Assembly (NCBI GenBank): GCA_964449285.1
Contig: CAYUZX010000005.1
Span: forward strand, 1-64,000
Origin: QYOJ01 sp964449285
Lineage (GTDB): Bacteria > Bacteroidota > Bacteroidia > Bacteroidales > FEN-979
DNA: 64,000 nt
Direction: 5' to 3'
The notes below the pieces were generated by a model, which saw only the letters and a program-made list of their open reading frames with translations, searched no databases and was not told the origin of the DNA. Shown in pieces: positions 50,259 to 58,865 of the stretch (positions are counted from its first letter, which is position 1; each line of letters starts with the position of its first letter). The position numbers and the translations under genes were made by a program.

Positions 50259-51362
50259 ATGAAGCTATCAATACGTACAGTTAATACATCAAAGTACCCA
50301 GTCCTGATCGGCGACGGGATCATGGAGCAACTTCAGAAAGAGCTAAAAAACTCCCGCAAGCTGAAATCGAGACTCTTTATCCTTACTGATACCAACACGC
50401 AACGCTTTTGTTTGCCCGAGCTCTTCGCACACATCCCCGAACTGGAGGCCGCGACTGTACTGAGCGTCGACAGCGGAGAGGAGGTGAAAACCCTCCGCAC
50501 AGCCGAATATCTTTGGAAAGAGCTGGGATCGCATCAGGCCGACAGGAGTTCATTGCTGATCAACCTGGGTGGTGGGGTAGTGACTGATCTGGGCGGTTTC
50601 GTCGCCTCATCATTCCACCGGGGCATTGATACCATTCACATTCCTACCTCTCTCATCGGGCAGATTGATGCTGCGATTGGCGGCAAGACCGGAGTGAACA
50701 TAGATGTCCTCAAAAACCAGGTAGGAACATTTTATGCTCCCAGAGGTGTCTACGTGTGGCCGGGTTTTCTAAGAACTCTCCCCATCGAGCATGTACGGTC
50801 GGGGCTGGCCGAAGTTGCCAAAACTGCTCTGATCCGTGATGAACAATTCTGGCGCTGGCTCTCCCGGAAGCCAGTGCAACAGATCCAGGAGACCCCTTTT
50901 TCGGAGAATGTCTGGAAGGAGATCCTCCTGAAAACGATTCGGATCAAACTCGAGATCGTCAGGCATGATCCATTTGAAAAGAACGAGAGGAAGCTGCTGA
51001 ATTTCGGACATACCATTGGCCATGCGATTGAGTCGCTTGCCCTTCGGCGCGAAACCCCGGTGTTGCATGGAGATGCTGTTGCAGCCGGCATGCTGTGCGA
51101 AGGATTCCTCTCGGTGCTGCGAACCGGACTGGATCCACTCCAGCTGGAAGAGATCAGCCACTGGGTCATCCAGGGATTTGGGAAACTTCCTCTTCTTCAG
51201 GAGGATGAGGCGGTACGGATGGACATGATGCAACATGACAAGAAAAACCGTCAGCAGGAGATTCGCTTCTCCCTCCTCTCCGAAATTGGGAAAGGTAAGA
51301 TCAACCAGGTATGCACACCGGATCAGATCCGCGAAGCCTTTGCAACCTACTACAACCTCTGA
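50259..51362 (+). CDS. aroB: 3-dehydroquinate synthase
   Basis: This 367-residue enzyme makes 3-dehydroquinate in the shikimate pathway using NAD and a divalent metal. NAD motif NLGGGVVTDLGGFVASSFHRG, HIPTSLIGQIDAAIGGKTGVN, and metal ligands in LLNFGHTIGHAIES and LHGDAVAAGML are all present. It lies between ald and aroA with two- and ten-base spacers, suggesting one transcript. Confidence 0.96.
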   Translation: MKLSIRTVNTSKYPVLIGDGIMEQLQKELKNSRKLKSRLFILTDTNTQRFCLPELFAHIPELEAATVLSVDSGEEVKTLRTAEYLWKELGSHQADRSSLLINLGGGVVTDLGGFVASSFHRGIDTIHIPTSLIGQIDAAIGGKTGVNIDVLKNQVGTFYAPRGVYVWPGFLRTLPIEHVRSGLAEVAKTALIRDEQFWRWLSRKPVQQIQETPFSENVWKEILLKTIRIKLEIVRHDPFEKNERKLLNFGHTIGHAIESLALRRETPVLHGDAVAAGMLCEGFLSVLRTGLDPLQLEEISHWVIQGFGKLPLLQEDEAVRMDMMQHDKKNRQQEIRFSLLSEIGKGKINQVCTPDQIREAFATYYNL

Positions 51363-51372
51363 TCGCCTTCCG

Positions 51373-52797
51373 ATGGCAATCTATACCATTACCAGAAATG
51401 ACATTAAGCTGACCGGAGGGATATCCTTACCCTCTTCCAAGAGCATCAGCAACCGGCTGCTCATTATCCGGGCTCTCAGCAAAACCCACTTCCGGCTGGA
51501 GAACCTCTCTATGGCTGAAGACACACTTCTGCTCCAGAAACTGCTGAACCAGATAGGGGATAGGGATTTATCAGTTAAAAAGCAACAGCCAACTCATGAT
51601 CGGGACTTGCCAGATGAGCATGAAGGTTCAACATCTTGCCTCGACTGTGGGAATGCAGGTACCGTGATGCGGTTCCTCACAGCATATGTTGCTACCCAAC
51701 CGGGTAGATGGCTCTTATCCGGTAGTAACCGTATGCATAAACGGCCGATTGGGATCTTAGTTGAAGCACTCAGGAGCCTGGGAGCGTCGATTCATTATGT
51801 TGGCACTCCGGGATACCCTCCATTGGAAATTACTGGCAAACCACTACGGGGCGGGGAAGTTAGAATGGATGCATCAGTGAGCAGTCAGTTTGTGTCGGCC
51901 CTGCTTATGATCGCCCCCAACCTGCCAGAAGACCTCACCATCCGGGTGATTGGTGACAGGGTCTCATTTCCATACGTGGAGATGACAATCCGTATCATGG
52001 AGGAGTTCGGTGCCATAGTGGAGCGGAAGGGTGAATCCCTGATTGTAAAACCCGGAAGATACAGACCAGAAACAATCGCAACCAATAGCTACGTCGTGGA
52101 GGCCGACTGGTCATCTGCTGCTTTTTGGTATGAAGCTGCAGCTCTGGCCGGCTCCGCTGAGATCACTCTTTACGGGTTGCAGAAAAATAGCATTCAGGGA
52201 GATGCTGTGCTGGCAGAATTATTCAGGCCACTGGGGGTGGAGACTGTTTTCGAGGAGATTGGCGTTAAATTGACGAGTGGGCAGTTGGCAGTGGGCAGTT
52301 GGCAGTCCTCAGACCGCAGTGCCCAGCCTTCAATAAATTCTCCTCGTCCTTCGTCTTTCGTCTCTCGTCCCTCATCCTTCGACCTTTCCTCTTTCCCCGA
52401 TCTCGCCCCGCCGTTGATTGTTGCCTGTGCCGTACTAGGGATTCCAGCTCGTTTTTCCGGTCTTCACCACCTGAAGATCAAAGAGAGTGATCGCCTCGAA
52501 TCCCTAATAAAAGAGCTGAAACGCCTTCGCATTCCTATCCGGCATCCGGCATCCGGCATCATTGAAACAGCTGCATATCAATCCCTTGTCTCCATTTCGG
52601 CCGATGCTCCTACAGTTACTATCGAGACATACGACGATCACCGGATAGCGATGGCCTTTGCACTCCTGGCAATCAGAACTGGTGTCATCCGTATCTCCGA
52701 TCCATCTGTCGTCTCAAAATCCTACCCCAGCTTCTGGGAGGAGATGAGACGAATCGGGTTTGAGATTTGTGAAACGAAAGACGAAATAGGAAATTAG
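51373..52797 (+). CDS. aroA: EPSP synthase with repeat-derived in-frame insertions
   Basis: This 474-residue 3-phosphoshikimate 1-carboxyvinyltransferase retains all key blocks: LPSSKSISNRLL, CGNAGTVMRFLTA, SGSNRMHKRPIG, SSQFVSALLMIAP, EADWSSAAFWYEAAA, LKIKESDRLESL and TYDDHRIAMAFALLA. It is some 45-60 residues longer than usual. The excess lies in about 25 residues near residue 65 (VKKQQPTHDRDLPDEHEG), about 38 residues near 305-342 encoded by two heptamer families (52279-52382), and IRHPASG from a third (52539-52559). All insertions keep the frame, so the enzyme is probably functional. The ATG at 51373 is chosen over an upstream frame inside aroB. Confidence 0.93.
   Translation: MAIYTITRNDIKLTGGISLPSSKSISNRLLIIRALSKTHFRLENLSMAEDTLLLQKLLNQIGDRDLSVKKQQPTHDRDLPDEHEGSTSCLDCGNAGTVMRFLTAYVATQPGRWLLSGSNRMHKRPIGILVEALRSLGASIHYVGTPGYPPLEITGKPLRGGEVRMDASVSSQFVSALLMIAPNLPEDLTIRVIGDRVSFPYVEMTIRIMEEFGAIVERKGESLIVKPGRYRPETIATNSYVVEADWSSAAFWYEAAALAGSAEITLYGLQKNSIQGDAVLAELFRPLGVETVFEEIGVKLTSGQLAVGSWQSSDRSAQPSINSPRPSSFVSRPSSFDLSSFPDLAPPLIVACAVLGIPARFSGLHHLKIKESDRLESLIKELKRLRIPIRHPASGIIETAAYQSLVSISADAPTVTIETYDDHRIAMAFALLAIRTGVIRISDPSVVSKSYPSFWEEMRRIGFEICETKDEIGN
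52279..52382. repeat. Two heptanucleotide arrays inserted in aroA
   Basis: GGGCAGT-TGGCAGT-GGGCAGT-TGGCAGT (52279-52306) is followed 34 bases later by TCCTCGT-CCTTCGT-CTTTCGT-CTCTCGT-CCCTCAT-CCTTCGA (52341-52382). Translated in frame they give QLAVGSWQSS and PRPSSFVSRPSSF between two conserved parts of the enzyme. Confidence 0.88.
52539..52559. repeat. Heptanucleotide array CCGGCAT in aroA (3 units)
   Basis: Three exact CCGGCAT units, 21 bases in all, equal seven codons (parts of IRHPASGI). The same family occurs in 11558-11592 and 61584-61625. Confidence 0.85.
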
Positions 52798-52820
52798 GAA
52801 ATGCGAAAGGAATCAACTAA

Positions 52821-52860
52821 ATGGCAATCCATGGCAATTTATAGCAATTCATGGCAATTA
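52821..52860. repeat. Decanucleotide array ATGGCAATNN (4 units)
   Basis: ATGGCAATCC, ATGGCAATTT, ATAGCAATTC, ATGGCAATTA in exact 10-base register in the spacer between aroA and the Fe-S protein gene. Confidence 0.85.
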
Positions 52861-52872
52861 CTAAGATTTTCA

Positions 52873-52880
52873 TACATTTG
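52873..52880 (+). promoter_or_regulatory. Promoter -7 box for the Fe-S protein gene
   Basis: TACATTTG matches TAnnTTTG, 43 bases before the ATG at 52924 and just after the decanucleotide array. Confidence 0.55.
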
Positions 52881-52923
52881 TTTCTTCATGCCTTATTCTT
52901 CATTCCTCAATCATAATTGAATT

Positions 52924-53643
52924 ATGCTCGTCGACCTCTTCATCCCCTGCTTCATCGATCAGGTTTATCCCGAAACAGGGATTAATATGGTAAAAGTGTT
53001 GGAGAAACTGGGCGTGTCAGCGCATTACAACGGGAACCAGACATGCTGTGGCCAAATGGCGTTCAACAGCGGCTTCTGGGATGAAGCAAAGTCGATGGGA
53101 GAAAAGTTCATCAAGGACTTTTCAAATGACCGTCCGATTGTGGGCCCTTCCGCATCCTGTATCGGCTATGTCCGGAACTATTTCCCCATGCTTTTTCACA
53201 ATACGGCATTGCATTACGAATACAAGCAATTGCGGAAAAACATCTATGAGTTTACCGATTTTGTTGTGAATATTTTGAAGAAAGAGGATGTGGGCGCTAC
53301 TTTCAAACATGTGGTGACCTACCACAGCTCCTGCGCCTCCTTGCGGGAATACGGATTAAAGGATGAGCCTTTGAAGCTTCTTTCACATGTAAAAGGGCTG
53401 GAATTAAGGGAGATGAAGGAACATGATGTCTGCTGCGGCTTCGGCGGGACTTTCTCTGTGAAATTTGAACCCATTTCCACGGCTATGGCTGAGCAAAAGA
53501 TCAAACATGCTATGGAAACAGGTGCAGAATACATTGTTTCGACTGATTCTTCCTGCCTGATGCACCTTCAGGGTTACATTGACAAACATAACATACCAGT
53601 CAAAACCATTCACATCATCGACGTGTTAGCCTCTGGTTGGTAA
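52924..53643 (+). CDS. CCG-domain (LutA/YkgE-like) Fe-S protein
   Basis: This 239-residue protein has two cysteine-rich CCG domains, NGNQTCCGQMAFNSG and HDVCCGFGGTFSVKF, plus single cysteines upstream of each (LFIPCFID and YHSSCASL). These match LutA/YkgE and the C-terminal parts of glycolate oxidase and heterodisulfide reductase subunits. LutB and LutC partners are not adjacent, so the electron-transfer partner is unknown. It is 13 bases upstream of tex. Confidence 0.9.
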   Translation: MLVDLFIPCFIDQVYPETGINMVKVLEKLGVSAHYNGNQTCCGQMAFNSGFWDEAKSMGEKFIKDFSNDRPIVGPSASCIGYVRNYFPMLFHNTALHYEYKQLRKNIYEFTDFVVNILKKEDVGATFKHVVTYHSSCASLREYGLKDEPLKLLSHVKGLELREMKEHDVCCGFGGTFSVKFEPISTAMAEQKIKHAMETGAEYIVSTDSSCLMHLQGYIDKHNIPVKTIHIIDVLASGW

Positions 53644-53656
53644 ATACTCTGGTAAA

Positions 53657-55810
53657 ATGAACGCCGAAACTTATTCGCACATCATTGCCACCGAACTGAG
53701 TGTGGCTGAAGCTTTTATTAAAAATACCATCCAGCTGCTGGAGGGAGGAGCTACCATTCCCTTTATTGCCCGGTACCGTAAGGAGATGACCGGGAGTATG
53801 GATGAAACTGTTATCGCGCGGGTGCGTGACAGGTTGCAACAACTAAAGGATTTGAATGCACGCCGGGAGGCGATCCTCAAATCGCTTCGTGACCAGGAAA
53901 AACTTACTGATGAACTCGAGGTTGCGGTAATGAAAGCCAATACCATGGCCGAACTGGAAGATATCTACCTGCCGTACAAGCCCAAACGCAAGACCCGCGC
54001 CAGCATGGCCCGTGAGAAGGGGTTGGAGCCACTTGCCAGGCTTATCATATCGCAACGGTTCGACGATATTAAACACCGTGCCGAATCCTTTATTGATCCG
54101 GAGAAAGGTGTCAACGATGTTGAGGAGGCACTCCAGGGCGCTTGCGATATCATTGCCGAGTGGATCAATGAAGATGCTTATGCCCGTAAACGGATTCGTT
54201 CACTCTTCCAGCGCGAATCCATCATTACATCCAAAGTGGCGAAAGGGAAGGAAGAGGATGGGGTTAAATTCGAGACCTACTTCGACTCGCATGAATTGCT
54301 CCACAAAGCGCCTTCACACCGGATCCTGGCGATGTTTCGCGGAGAGAAGGAGGGATTTCTTAAGGTGAGCGTGGATGTAGATGGGGACCGGGGTGAAGAG
54401 ATCCTCAACCGGATCTTCATTAAAGGGAATAACACCTCTTCCGAGCTTGTAAAGGGTGCGATAAAAGATAGCGGCAAACGGCTCCTCTACCCCTCCATGG
54501 AGACAGAGATGAGACAATGGATTAAAGAGAAAGCCGATGAAGAGGCGATCCGGGTTTTTGCCGAAAACCTACGGCAACTTCTGATGGCATCTCCGCTGGG
54601 GCAGAAACGCGTACTGGCAATCGACCCCGGGTTCCGGACAGGCTGCAAGATCGTCTGTCTTGATGCGCAGGGTAAGCTGCTACACAATGAAACGATCTAT
54701 CCTCATCCACCGCAGAATGAGGTGAAAGAGTCTATCCACAAGATAAAAACCCTCGTCAAAGCCTATAAAATTGAAGCAATCGCCATCGGCAACGGTACTG
54801 CTGGCCGCGAAACCGAGCGCCTGGTGCGTTCCATCCGGTTCGATACCGACCTCATTGCACTTGTAGTGAACGAGAGCGGCGCTTCGGTCTATTCGGCCAG
54901 TGTGGTTGCCCGGCAGGAGTTCCCCGACTATGATATCACGGTAAGGGGATCTGTAAGTATCGGCCGTCGCCTGATGGATCCACTGGCCGAGTTGGTGAAG
55001 ATAGACCCCAAATCGATCGGCGTGGGACAATACCAGCACGATGTCGACCAAACGGCACTCCAGCAGAGCCTGGCAGACACCGTGGAGAGCTCCGTCAATA
55101 TGGTTGGAGTAGAGGTGAATACTGCCAGCGAACAACTGCTGACATTCGTTTCAGGTGTTGGCCCTACTTTGGCGAAAAACATCATCGGCTACCGGAACGA
55201 ACATGGCCCCTTTTCATCCCGTAAAGAGCTCATGAAAGTTCCCCGCTTTGGCGATAAGGTTTTCGAACAAGCTGCTGGATTCCTTCGGATCAGGGATGCC
55301 AAAAACCCGCTCGACTCAAGTGCGGTGCACCCCGAAAGTTACCATGTGGTTGACAAGATGGCCAAACGGTTGAATTGCTCCATCGCCGAACTCATCTCCC
55401 GGGCCGAACTACGCAAACAGATTGACCTGAAAGAGTATGTGACGGAGAAGACCGGACTTCCCACCCTGGAGGATATCGTCATCGAGCTGGCGAAACCGGG
55501 GCGCGATCCAAGGAAACAGTTTGAGATATTTGAGTTCGACAGAAATATTCATTCCATTAATGACCTTCATCAGGGGATGAAACTCCCTGGTATCGTGACA
55601 AACATCACTGCTTTTGGCGCCTTCGTGGATCTGGGTGTGCATCAGGACGGACTCGTCCACATAAGCCAGATGGCCGACCAATTCGTGAAAGATCCTAACG
55701 ACTTTGTGAAGATAAACCAGAAAGTGATGGTCGAAGTGCTGGATGTCGACACAAATCGCAAACGCATCCAGCTTTCTATGAAAGGCATGAATAATAACGG
55801 GGCGAATTAG
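53657..55810 (+). CDS. tex: Tex family RNA-binding transcription accessory protein
   Basis: This 717-residue protein has the Tex layout: N-terminal helical region (LLEGGATIPFIARYRKEMTG), the YqgF/RuvC-like domain (LAIDPGFRTGCKIVCLD), helix-hairpin-helix motifs (TFVSGVGPTLAKNIIGYRN), and an S1 RNA-binding domain at the end (GIVTNITAFGAFVDLGVHQ). The protein binds nucleic acid and affects transcription; its precise role is unsettled. Confidence 0.97.
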   Translation: MNAETYSHIIATELSVAEAFIKNTIQLLEGGATIPFIARYRKEMTGSMDETVIARVRDRLQQLKDLNARREAILKSLRDQEKLTDELEVAVMKANTMAELEDIYLPYKPKRKTRASMAREKGLEPLARLIISQRFDDIKHRAESFIDPEKGVNDVEEALQGACDIIAEWINEDAYARKRIRSLFQRESIITSKVAKGKEEDGVKFETYFDSHELLHKAPSHRILAMFRGEKEGFLKVSVDVDGDRGEEILNRIFIKGNNTSSELVKGAIKDSGKRLLYPSMETEMRQWIKEKADEEAIRVFAENLRQLLMASPLGQKRVLAIDPGFRTGCKIVCLDAQGKLLHNETIYPHPPQNEVKESIHKIKTLVKAYKIEAIAIGNGTAGRETERLVRSIRFDTDLIALVVNESGASVYSASVVARQEFPDYDITVRGSVSIGRRLMDPLAELVKIDPKSIGVGQYQHDVDQTALQQSLADTVESSVNMVGVEVNTASEQLLTFVSGVGPTLAKNIIGYRNEHGPFSSRKELMKVPRFGDKVFEQAAGFLRIRDAKNPLDSSAVHPESYHVVDKMAKRLNCSIAELISRAELRKQIDLKEYVTEKTGLPTLEDIVIELAKPGRDPRKQFEIFEFDRNIHSINDLHQGMKLPGIVTNITAFGAFVDLGVHQDGLVHISQMADQFVKDPNDFVKINQKVMVEVLDVDTNRKRIQLSMKGMNNNGAN

Positions 55811-55820
55811 ACGTTAGACA

Positions 55821-55855
55821 CATTACGAATTACGAATTACGAATTACGAATGAAG
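55821..55855. repeat. Heptanucleotide array AATTACG overlapping a start codon (5 units)
   Basis: CATTACG, AATTACG, AATTACG, AATTACG, AATGAAG. The ATG start of the barrel protein gene (55850) is inside the last unit, so the repeat forms the whole leader. Confidence 0.85.
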
Positions 55856-56557
55856 AAATATTTCTTTTTTCTGACTCTCCTCCTGCCACTCCTCCTTTCA
55901 AATCCGGGTTTCTCCCAGCGGTTCCTGGGCGCTATCTCAGCTGGAATGAACCTCTCCCAGGTTGATGGCGATGAAGTATACGGATTCAAGAAAGTAGGCT
56001 TCAATGGAGGTCCCTCCATCATCGTACCATTCGGAAGAGATGGCAAATGGACTGTTACCATGGAAATTCTCTTCTCAATGAACGGTTCTTACCAGAAAAC
56101 TTATGTGCCTGATACCGTAGCGCCTGACACCAATTTACCAGCTTCATACTTCGGGTATAAACTAAATTTGAACTACATTCAAATCCCCTTGCTGGTCCAC
56201 TTTACCGATAAGAAGATCATTGCCGGAGGGCTGGGTTTTGCTTATGGGCAACTTGTAGGGGTGTCAGAGTGGGAGGATGGGGTAAAAATAGAAGGTACAA
56301 CTCTCCAGGGACCCTATACAATGGCCGATTTTCAGGTTCTCGCCGATGTCAGATTGCGGATATGGAAACGGTTATGGGCGAACCTTCGTTACTCATACTC
56401 CCTGGTGCCGATTCGCACACGCGATTTCACCAATATCACCGAGAAGCAGGTATGGACACGGAAGCAGCATAATAACGTGATCACCTTCAGACTTACCTAT
56501 ATTTTCAATGATCCTTACGTTAGGCCTCGGGAAGGAAGAACGAAAAAATCGAAGTAA
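55850..56557 (+). CDS. Outer-membrane beta-barrel protein (PorT-like)
   Basis: This 235-residue protein has a signal peptide (MKKYFFFLTLLLPLLLSNPG) and alternating strands of a small outer-membrane barrel, such as GAISAGMNLSQVDGDE, KLNLNYIQIPLLVHF and RLWANLRYSYSLVPI, ending with VITFRLTYIF. This pattern is the PorT/outer-membrane-beta-barrel (PF13568-like) family of Bacteroidota. A T9SS role should not be assumed from the family name. The leader is a heptanucleotide repeat. Confidence 0.8.
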   Translation: MKKYFFFLTLLLPLLLSNPGFSQRFLGAISAGMNLSQVDGDEVYGFKKVGFNGGPSIIVPFGRDGKWTVTMEILFSMNGSYQKTYVPDTVAPDTNLPASYFGYKLNLNYIQIPLLVHFTDKKIIAGGLGFAYGQLVGVSEWEDGVKIEGTTLQGPYTMADFQVLADVRLRIWKRLWANLRYSYSLVPIRTRDFTNITEKQVWTRKQHNNVITFRLTYIFNDPYVRPREGRTKKSK

Positions 56558-56560
56558 AAG

Positions 56561-57718
56561 TCAGTCCGTATCCCTGTAATTCACAACCAGGATCTTTAAC
56601 TCATCACTATTCGTCATTGTTTCAAATGCCCGTTCCAATTCTTCTGGATTATGTTGGTTTGCAACATTGACCAGATGCTTCTGGTAGGGGGCAAGGCAAA
56701 GGTCCAGCGCTCCGGTGGCAATCTCCTGGCCGCCTGTAGTTACTGCTTTGCCATTGTCGAGGATCACAATCTTCAATGGTATGTTCCGAAGCCTGGTTTC
56801 CAGGAGAGCCAGCGGGCCGCCGGAGATGAAGGAGAAGTCGCCCATGATGGCCCAAACGTTTTTTCTGCCAGCCAGGGATGCCCCTATCGCAAGGGGAATA
56901 CTGCCTCCCATGTAAGTTACCATGTCGATGCAGTGCCAGGGATTGGCGCAGAACTGGCTGGAGATACCAGTGTCACCGGTAACGACATCACCCCTGAAAT
57001 TTTTATAGACCCGAAAGAACGGTTCATACAGCTCAACTGCTCTCTTCCAGTTATCTGAGGTACCTTCTGGTATATTGGGGATCTGTGGCCTGAGAATGGA
57101 CTGCCATGACTGATCTTTCATCTTTGCATCATAAACCTTGCGCTGATAAGAGTTGAAGAGCGGGCAGAGAACATGTTGAACCACATCGCGCTTGTAGATA
57201 GGAGGTGGTTTGGAATATCTTGGGATATACGGTCTGTTTTGGTTGACGTCATCAGCGTCGATGATGATGCCCCAGGGTAGTCGATATCTCTCCGAAAGTT
57301 CATATGCCCGGTGGATGTCGTCGTAGATATTCTCTGGCGTACTCCAGAAGTTAGGCATCCCGATCCCCTCGAGGAAAGGTTTGGTCTCGATGATGGTATC
57401 GGAATGTGTCCCTCCTTTATCCTCTGAGATGATCACAACCAGCCCTGCCGTTGTCCCACACTGGAGCGAATCGGATAGGCTGTTTGCCGCTTTCATGATG
57501 CCATGTGTCTTGCATAATAATGCTGCGCGGCTCCCCACCAGGCTGGCGCCATGTGCAACGGTGTAGGCTACCTCTTCGTGGAAGGAGATGAAACCAGGCT
57601 TTCCCGTTTTTTGTGCCGACGCTTTATAGATGGCTGTTCCGCCATAGCCTGGGACATAGTTAACAACCCTGACATTGGCATCGATAAGGGCCTGGGCGAT
57701 AAGGTCGGAGAGAACCAT
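56561..57718 (-). CDS. Stand-alone thiamine-diphosphate enzyme, IorA/sulfopyruvate-decarboxylase-like
   Basis: This 385-residue protein has an N-terminal pyrimidine-binding domain (VVNYVPGYGGTAIYK, with the catalytic glutamate in FISFHEEVAYTVAHGASL) and a C-terminal pyrophosphate domain (GDTGISSQFCANPWH, then MGDFSFISGGPLALLETRL and VILDNGKAVTTGG). The nearest families I can name are the alpha subunit of indolepyruvate ferredoxin oxidoreductase, without its ferredoxin domain, and sulfo-/phosphonopyruvate decarboxylase. No IorB-like gene is adjacent. The substrate is unknown. AATTACG heptamers lie directly upstream. Confidence 0.75.
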   Translation of the reverse strand: MVLSDLIAQALIDANVRVVNYVPGYGGTAIYKASAQKTGKPGFISFHEEVAYTVAHGASLVGSRAALLCKTHGIMKAANSLSDSLQCGTTAGLVVIISEDKGGTHSDTIIETKPFLEGIGMPNFWSTPENIYDDIHRAYELSERYRLPWGIIIDADDVNQNRPYIPRYSKPPPIYKRDVVQHVLCPLFNSYQRKVYDAKMKDQSWQSILRPQIPNIPEGTSDNWKRAVELYEPFFRVYKNFRGDVVTGDTGISSQFCANPWHCIDMVTYMGGSIPLAIGASLAGRKNVWAIMGDFSFISGGPLALLETRLRNIPLKIVILDNGKAVTTGGQEIATGALDLCLAPYQKHLVNVANQHNPEELERAFETMTNSDELKILVVNYRDTD

Positions 57719-57724
57719 AATATC

Positions 57725-57780
57725 AATTACGAATTACGAATTACGAATTACGAATGAAGAATTCAAAATTAAAAATTATT
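57725..57780. repeat. Heptanucleotide array AATTACG (8 units)
   Basis: AATTACG x4, AATGAAG, AATTCAA, AATTAAA, AATTATT in register, directly upstream of the thiamine-diphosphate gene. Its right part is repeated beyond the N gap. Confidence 0.9.
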
Positions 57781-57793
57781 AAGTCCCCTTTCG

Positions 57794-57893
57794 NNNNNNN
57801 NNNNNNNNNNNNNNNNNNNNNNNNNNNNNNNNNNNNNNNNNNNNNNNNNNNNNNNNNNNNNNNNNNNNNNNNNNNNNNNNNNNNNNNNNNNNN
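57794..57893. other. Assembly gap (100 N) flanked by an identical 55-base sequence
   Basis: Exactly 100 undetermined bases. The 55 bases before the gap (57739-57793) are identical to the 55 bases after it (57894-57948). An overlap of 55 equals a common de Bruijn k-mer size, so the two contigs probably join here directly, with one copy of the 55 bases and no missing sequence. Confidence 0.85.
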
Positions 57894-57936
57894 AATTACG
57901 AATTACGAATGAAGAATTCAAAATTAAAAATTATTA

Positions 57937-57973
57937 AGTCCCCTTTCGAGAATTTAGAAGTAGCCAGGGGACT
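57937..57973. repeat. AGTCCCCT...AGGGGACT inverted repeat
   Basis: AGTCCCCT at 57937-57944 pairs with 57966-57973 around a 21-base loop. It reaches into the stop codon of the NlpC/P60 gene (57972-57974). No T-run is present on the minus strand. Confidence 0.6.
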
Positions 57974-58781
57974 AAATAATCCTCTTTATCAGTCTGAGCT
58001 TGTGTGTATATTTCTCTTGTTTTCCATCAAAAATTCCCTGGTGGTCGATGGCGTCGATGCGAACATTGCCAGATGCGTGGATAACCCGGAACCGGTCAGC
58101 AAGGATGCCAACATGGTTAATGATGCCCTCTTCGTCGTCGAAGAAGACGATGTCACCTGGCTCCGCTTCGTCGAGTAAGGAGACCACTTCGCCTTGGGTT
58201 GCCTGCTGGGTAGCATCCCTGAGAAGCTTGATCTGCCGTAGACGGTAGACCATCTGAACCAGCCCCGAACAATCGATTCCGAAAGGTGAACGTCCTCCCC
58301 AGAGGTATGGAGCATGAAGGTACATCAAAGCATCTTCCACCAGGTCGTGACAAAACTCTTTCTTCTCCTGCGGTGTCTCAATATCTTCTACACCAGATGT
58401 TATGGATACTTGACCCTCAAAACGGAACTTCTCCCCGGCAATGCTCAAAAACTGTCCCTCCAGTCCCGGCAGGGAGCTACCGAGTGGAATGGCGAACATC
58501 GTTTTCTGCGATTCGTTAGCGATCAGTTGTACTAGATCCATCACCACAGGCGTGTCGGCATTCAGCAACTGCAGAAACTCCTGTTCGCTAATCATCCTGG
58601 CCTGCTTTTCGGGGATCCACCCTTCGTAGTTGTCCCAGGCAAGTCTAACCTGGTGCCAACCGTCATGAGTTTCATAGATGCGAAAAAGCTCGCCGAACAG
58701 GAGTTGTGTTGTCGTCTCCGAGAGATGTGATGGCTCTTTTCTAATGTGAACGATACTCTGTAGGTTTATGCCGAATTCCAT
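57972..58781 (-). CDS. NlpC/P60 (C40) peptidase with SH3-like N-terminus
   Basis: This 269-residue protein has an N-terminal SH3-like region (FGELFRIYETHDGWHQVRLA and NYEGWIPEKQARMI) and a C-terminal NlpC/P60 cysteine peptidase domain with the catalytic cysteine in FGIDCSGLVQMVYRL and histidine in INHVGILADRFRVIHASG. It should cleave D-Glu-diamino-acid bonds in peptidoglycan fragments. No clear signal peptide is visible, so it may act on recycled muropeptides in the cytoplasm, or be exported by another route. Confidence 0.92.
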   Translation of the reverse strand: MEFGINLQSIVHIRKEPSHLSETTTQLLFGELFRIYETHDGWHQVRLAWDNYEGWIPEKQARMISEQEFLQLLNADTPVVMDLVQLIANESQKTMFAIPLGSSLPGLEGQFLSIAGEKFRFEGQVSITSGVEDIETPQEKKEFCHDLVEDALMYLHAPYLWGGRSPFGIDCSGLVQMVYRLRQIKLLRDATQQATQGEVVSLLDEAEPGDIVFFDDEEGIINHVGILADRFRVIHASGNVRIDAIDHQGIFDGKQEKYTHKLRLIKRII

Positions 58782-58800
58782 GGGAAAGTTTTTAGATCCT

Positions 58801-58808
58801 CAAAATTA
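58801..58808 (-). promoter_or_regulatory. Promoter -7 box for the NlpC/P60 gene
   Basis: The minus strand reads TAATTTTG, 20 bases before the start codon at 58781. Confidence 0.5.
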
Positions 58809-58865
58809 CTAACATATGAGGAATTTCAAAGCCTTTTTGGAGGAATCACGAACGGAGCAGGGTCG

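Noticed and set aside
57794..57893. A genuine unsequenced region that could hide a gene
   Set aside because: The identical 55-base flanks point to an assembler overlap, so little or nothing is likely to be missing.
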